Below are positions 13,388 to 15,964 of a stretch of DNA of 15,964 nt, piece by piece (the stretch's first letter is position 1; every line of letters starts with the position of its first letter). Origin of the DNA: Thermoplasmatota archaeon (GTDB lineage Archaea; Thermoplasmatota; Thermoplasmata; GCA-020350865; JAUVCJ01); the NCBI GenBank assembly GCA_030595765.1, contig JAUVCJ010000025.1, positions 1 to 15,964 on the forward strand, written 5' to 3'. A model generated the notes under the pieces. That model was not told the origin of the DNA. It saw only the letters and a list, made by a program, of their open reading frames with translations, and did no database searches. A program made the translations under genes and the position numbers.

Positions 13388-15964
13388 ATGAAGAAAGCGA
13401 TAACCATAATCATATTTGTGCTAATGTTGATTCCAGTCATACCGGTAAATGCTGGACCGATAGACGAACCTGAACTGCCATACAGAGGGCCCCGCTTCGG
13501 CTGGTGGGAGGACTGGTGGCGGGATGTTGACAATGACAGGATCGATGATGAGCTGGAAAAAAGAATTATACGAACCTCAGATGATGTTGTCAAGGCACTT
13601 GTTGATTTTGACCATCAACCAGACCATAGAGACAGAACAATGCTAGAACTTGCCGGAGCCACAGTCACCTACGAGAGCATACTTCTGGATATGATGGTCA
13701 TCGAAGCACCAAAACATCTCATGAAGGTCATTGCACGACTACCTGGTGTGGTTATGTTACAGGATAACATGGAAATGTATCCCATTCTTGACAACAGCAC
13801 CCGGTCCATCGGCGTTGACCTGGTAAGAGAAGAATTTCCCTATGCTGGAGAAGGCATCACCATTGCTGTGGTAGATTCTGGAATTGATGTCGAGCATCCT
13901 GCACTTAACGATATGGACGATGACGACACAAATAATGAGGGCCCAAAAGTTACATGCTACTTTGATGCTTTTAGCATGGATGACTGCATCAAATCCCCAG
14001 GTGGGCAACCCATTGACATTGACCCTAACAGGCATGGCACCCACGTTGCGGGCATAATTGCAGGCACAAAGGGAGGAAATAGATTCAATTCCTACGACAA
14101 CAACGGCACAAAGATATCAAATCCCTACTACGGTATTGTTCCAAAGGCCAATCTCGTATCAGTGCGGGTACTGGATTACAGTGGCAGGCCTCAAGACAGA
14201 AACAATGAGTTTGATGCCACACATTTTGACAACTTTCTTGTAGGTCATGCCGAAGAGTTTATCCAGGGAATAGATTGGATTGCAGAGATTACCGACCCAA
14301 CTAATAACGAATACATTACCATCGACTTGGTTTCCATAAGCCTTAGCGCATCTGTGGTGACTGGCTCAGGTGATTCTGATGTCAGCCAGGTGGTTGACAG
14401 GCTAACCGAGCTATCAGGTAGAGCTCTAACAGTGGTTGTCGGAGCCGGCAACGAGGGAGGACCCATGACCATAGGCCCACCTGGAGATGCATTCAAGGTA
14501 ATTACTGTTGGAAGTGTAAGCACCGTATTATATGATCCTGAACTATTGCAAGCGATCCAGGATGCTAGGGATATGATAGATGAAGATTCCGGAGGGGATG
14601 AAGGGGGTGTTTCAGCTAAGAAAGGCACCAGCAAAGATACTGGTTGTGCTGATGGAATTTTCCACAGACTGTCGCCTTTTTCTTCACAAGGCCCAACCCT
14701 GGACGGTCGCGTCAAGCCGGATGTGGTAGCCAGTGGAGAGTTTGTAATGTCTCCAAATAGAATGCCACAGAATGAGGTCGCTACCCTCGAAAATTCATAT
14801 TCAGAGGTTACAGGGACAAGTTTTGCAACGCCTCATGTCACAGGAGTCATAGCCATGATGATGGAGGTAAATCCTGATCTTATTGGCGACCCTCAAAAAA
14901 TCAAGGGTCTTTTCAATTCCACAGACACAAAGGCCGCTGATAATGATAGATCCACAAGATTTCCAACGGTTCCAAATAACGGTACTGGATGGGGTTGTGT
15001 ATGCGCCCTCAAAGCGATCCAGGCTGCAAGTGAGCTTGGCTTGCCTCAGGTTAGCGGGGTATACCCAATCCCAAAGGCCAGGATAATTCATGATTTTGTT
15101 CAGTATGTGGAAGTGAGATTTACTAACCCGATGAAGGGGGAAACAATAAACAAGACCTCGTTCTACATCGAGTATCATGACGCGTCCGACCCTCCAGGAG
15201 TCTGGCATAAAATGAAAGGGAAGCTGGATAACTGGCACGACAACAAGACCATTATCGGGCCTGGCGGAGAAGTCCTTCAACAGCCCGAATATCTTAGCAA
15301 ATATACATTCTGCCAGGACGAAAGCATGGATTGCTTGGAATCCAATAGAGTGTTTAGAGGTTTCTTGAACGGCTCCATTATGGATAAGTTTGGTCAGTAT
15401 CTCAACGGCTCTTTCAACAAAACTGGTTACAGCCCCGGCAACGACTCGTTCAACTGGACGTTCTTCTCAAGAGACACCGTACCTCCAACTACTATCACAG
15501 ACATCTCTTTAAGCAGCATTACAAGTAATTCCTTGGTTATGTCCTGGACTTCCCCGTATGATTCGTCCCATGAGGATGGCTCTGCGAAAACGTACCAGAT
15601 AGGATATCGCGAAAACCTACCCATCATTACCGAAGCGGACTGGGAAGATGCTAATAAGTATCCTAATGCCATGGTTCCGAAACCACCTGGCATTAAAGAG
15701 AATAGACTCATGGGTGGAAGAGTTGATCCGGGCATATTTCAACCAGAAACCACCTATTTCTTCGCAATAAGAGCAGATGATCCTTATCACAACCTGGCAG
15801 AGATATCCATTAGTGTGAACGGAAGTCACCCTAATGCAACAACCGAACCAACAGACACTGTGGCTCCTGGCGCCATAAGAGACCTGATAGCCAGAGATCC
15901 CACAAAAAACACAGTGATTCTAGAATGGACTGCCCCTGCTGACAATGGTTACGATCCTGAAAGC
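13388..15964 (+). CDS. Secreted subtilisin-like (S8) serine protease with FN3 domains (3'-truncated by window edge)
   Basis: The frame runs 859 codons from ATG 13388 to the last base with no stop. MKKAITIIIFVLMLIPVIPVNA is a signal peptide (about residues 1-22). A Trp-rich stretch then leads into DVDNDRIDDELE, a calcium-type Asp motif. Residues about 67-135 (VKALVDFDHQPD...) resemble an I9-type propeptide. The S8 domain has the full triad: Asp163 (VVDSGID), His216 (RHGTHVAG) and Ser478 (GTSFATPH), with oxyanion Asn355 (GAGNEG). An acidic Gly/Ser/Lys insert (about 380-425) precedes SPFSSQGPTLDGRVKPDV. A beta-rich linker follows, then an FN3 domain from 696 and a second one starting near 822. 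The enzyme is probably exported, self-processed and active on extracellular peptides, with Cys pairs that may form disulfides. FN3 modules may anchor it or bind polymer. The C-terminal extent is unknown. Confidence 0.93.
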   Translation, partial: MKKAITIIIFVLMLIPVIPVNAGPIDEPELPYRGPRFGWWEDWWRDVDNDRIDDELEKRIIRTSDDVVKALVDFDHQPDHRDRTMLELAGATVTYESILLDMMVIEAPKHLMKVIARLPGVVMLQDNMEMYPILDNSTRSIGVDLVREEFPYAGEGITIAVVDSGIDVEHPALNDMDDDDTNNEGPKVTCYFDAFSMDDCIKSPGGQPIDIDPNRHGTHVAGIIAGTKGGNRFNSYDNNGTKISNPYYGIVPKANLVSVRVLDYSGRPQDRNNEFDATHFDNFLVGHAEEFIQGIDWIAEITDPTNNEYITIDLVSISLSASVVTGSGDSDVSQVVDRLTELSGRALTVVVGAGNEGGPMTIGPPGDAFKVITVGSVSTVLYDPELLQAIQDARDMIDEDSGGDEGGVSAKKGTSKDTGCADGIFHRLSPFSSQGPTLDGRVKPDVVASGEFVMSPNRMPQNEVATLENSYSEVTGTSFATPHVTGVIAMMMEVNPDLIGDPQKIKGLFNSTDTKAADNDRSTRFPTVPNNGTGWGCVCALKAIQAASELGLPQVSGVYPIPKARIIHDFVQYVEVRFTNPMKGETINKTSFYIEYHDASDPPGVWHKMKGKLDNWHDNKTIIGPGGEVLQQPEYLSKYTFCQDESMDCLESNRVFRGFLNGSIMDKFGQYLNGSFNKTGYSPGNDSFNWTFFSRDTVPPTTITDISLSSITSNSLVMSWTSPYDSSHEDGSAKTYQIGYRENLPIITEADWEDANKYPNAMVPKPPGIKENRLMGGRVDPGIFQPETTYFFAIRADDPYHNLAEISISVNGSHPNATTEPTDTVAPGAIRDLIARDPTKNTVILEWTAPADNGYDPES

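Overview
This window looks like chromosomal DNA of an uncultivated euryarchaeote, most likely of the Thermoplasmata (Thermoplasmatota) type. The archaeal assignment is strong: there is an aIF1A-Rio1-KH (Pno1/Dim2-like) cluster, a two-repeat tRNA-splicing endonuclease, a split transketolase, TATA boxes about 26 nt upstream of leaderless starts, and Shine-Dalgarno (SD) sites matching GGAGGTGATC. The lineage call rests on gene content, such as the giant beta-helix/Ig surface protein with a cytoplasmic zinc ribbon, and is inference only.

Layout. (a) 1-1158, + strand: the end of a transketolase C-terminal subunit gene and a short transaldolase, together part of the non-oxidative pentose phosphate pathway. 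(b) 1246-2919, + strand: aIF1A, Rio1 kinase and a two-KH protein, a tight operon for translation initiation and 30S maturation with its own leaderless promoter. (c) 3020-7795, + strand: a 1591-aa envelope protein with signal sequence, NosD-type beta-helix, five Ig-like repeats of about 86 aa, a Big_5-like domain, Ca-binding Asp repeats, one membrane helix, a very acidic tail and a zinc ribbon. (d) 7796-9258, + strand: a two-gene AbiEi/AbiEii-like (type IV) toxin-antitoxin module. Its promoter carries a perfect 18-bp palindrome plus a third identical half-site, so the TATA box is enclosed between inverted half-sites. (e) 9397-11049, + strand: a polytopic GT-C-like glycosyltransferase. (f) 11123-13190, - strand: tRNA-splicing endonuclease and TruA pseudouridine synthase, both tRNA maturation. 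(g) 13388 to the window end, + strand: a secreted subtilisin-like protease with FN3 domains, divergent from truA and cut off by the window edge without a stop.

The toxin-antitoxin and glycosyltransferase block (about 7.85-11.05 kb) looks clearly AT-richer than the housekeeping genes on both sides in the lines counted by hand, which fits an acquired accessory segment. The most interesting item is the toxin-antitoxin operon with its unusual operator layout. The second is the giant surface protein that appears to join a large extracellular sensor or adhesin to a cytoplasmic zinc ribbon.
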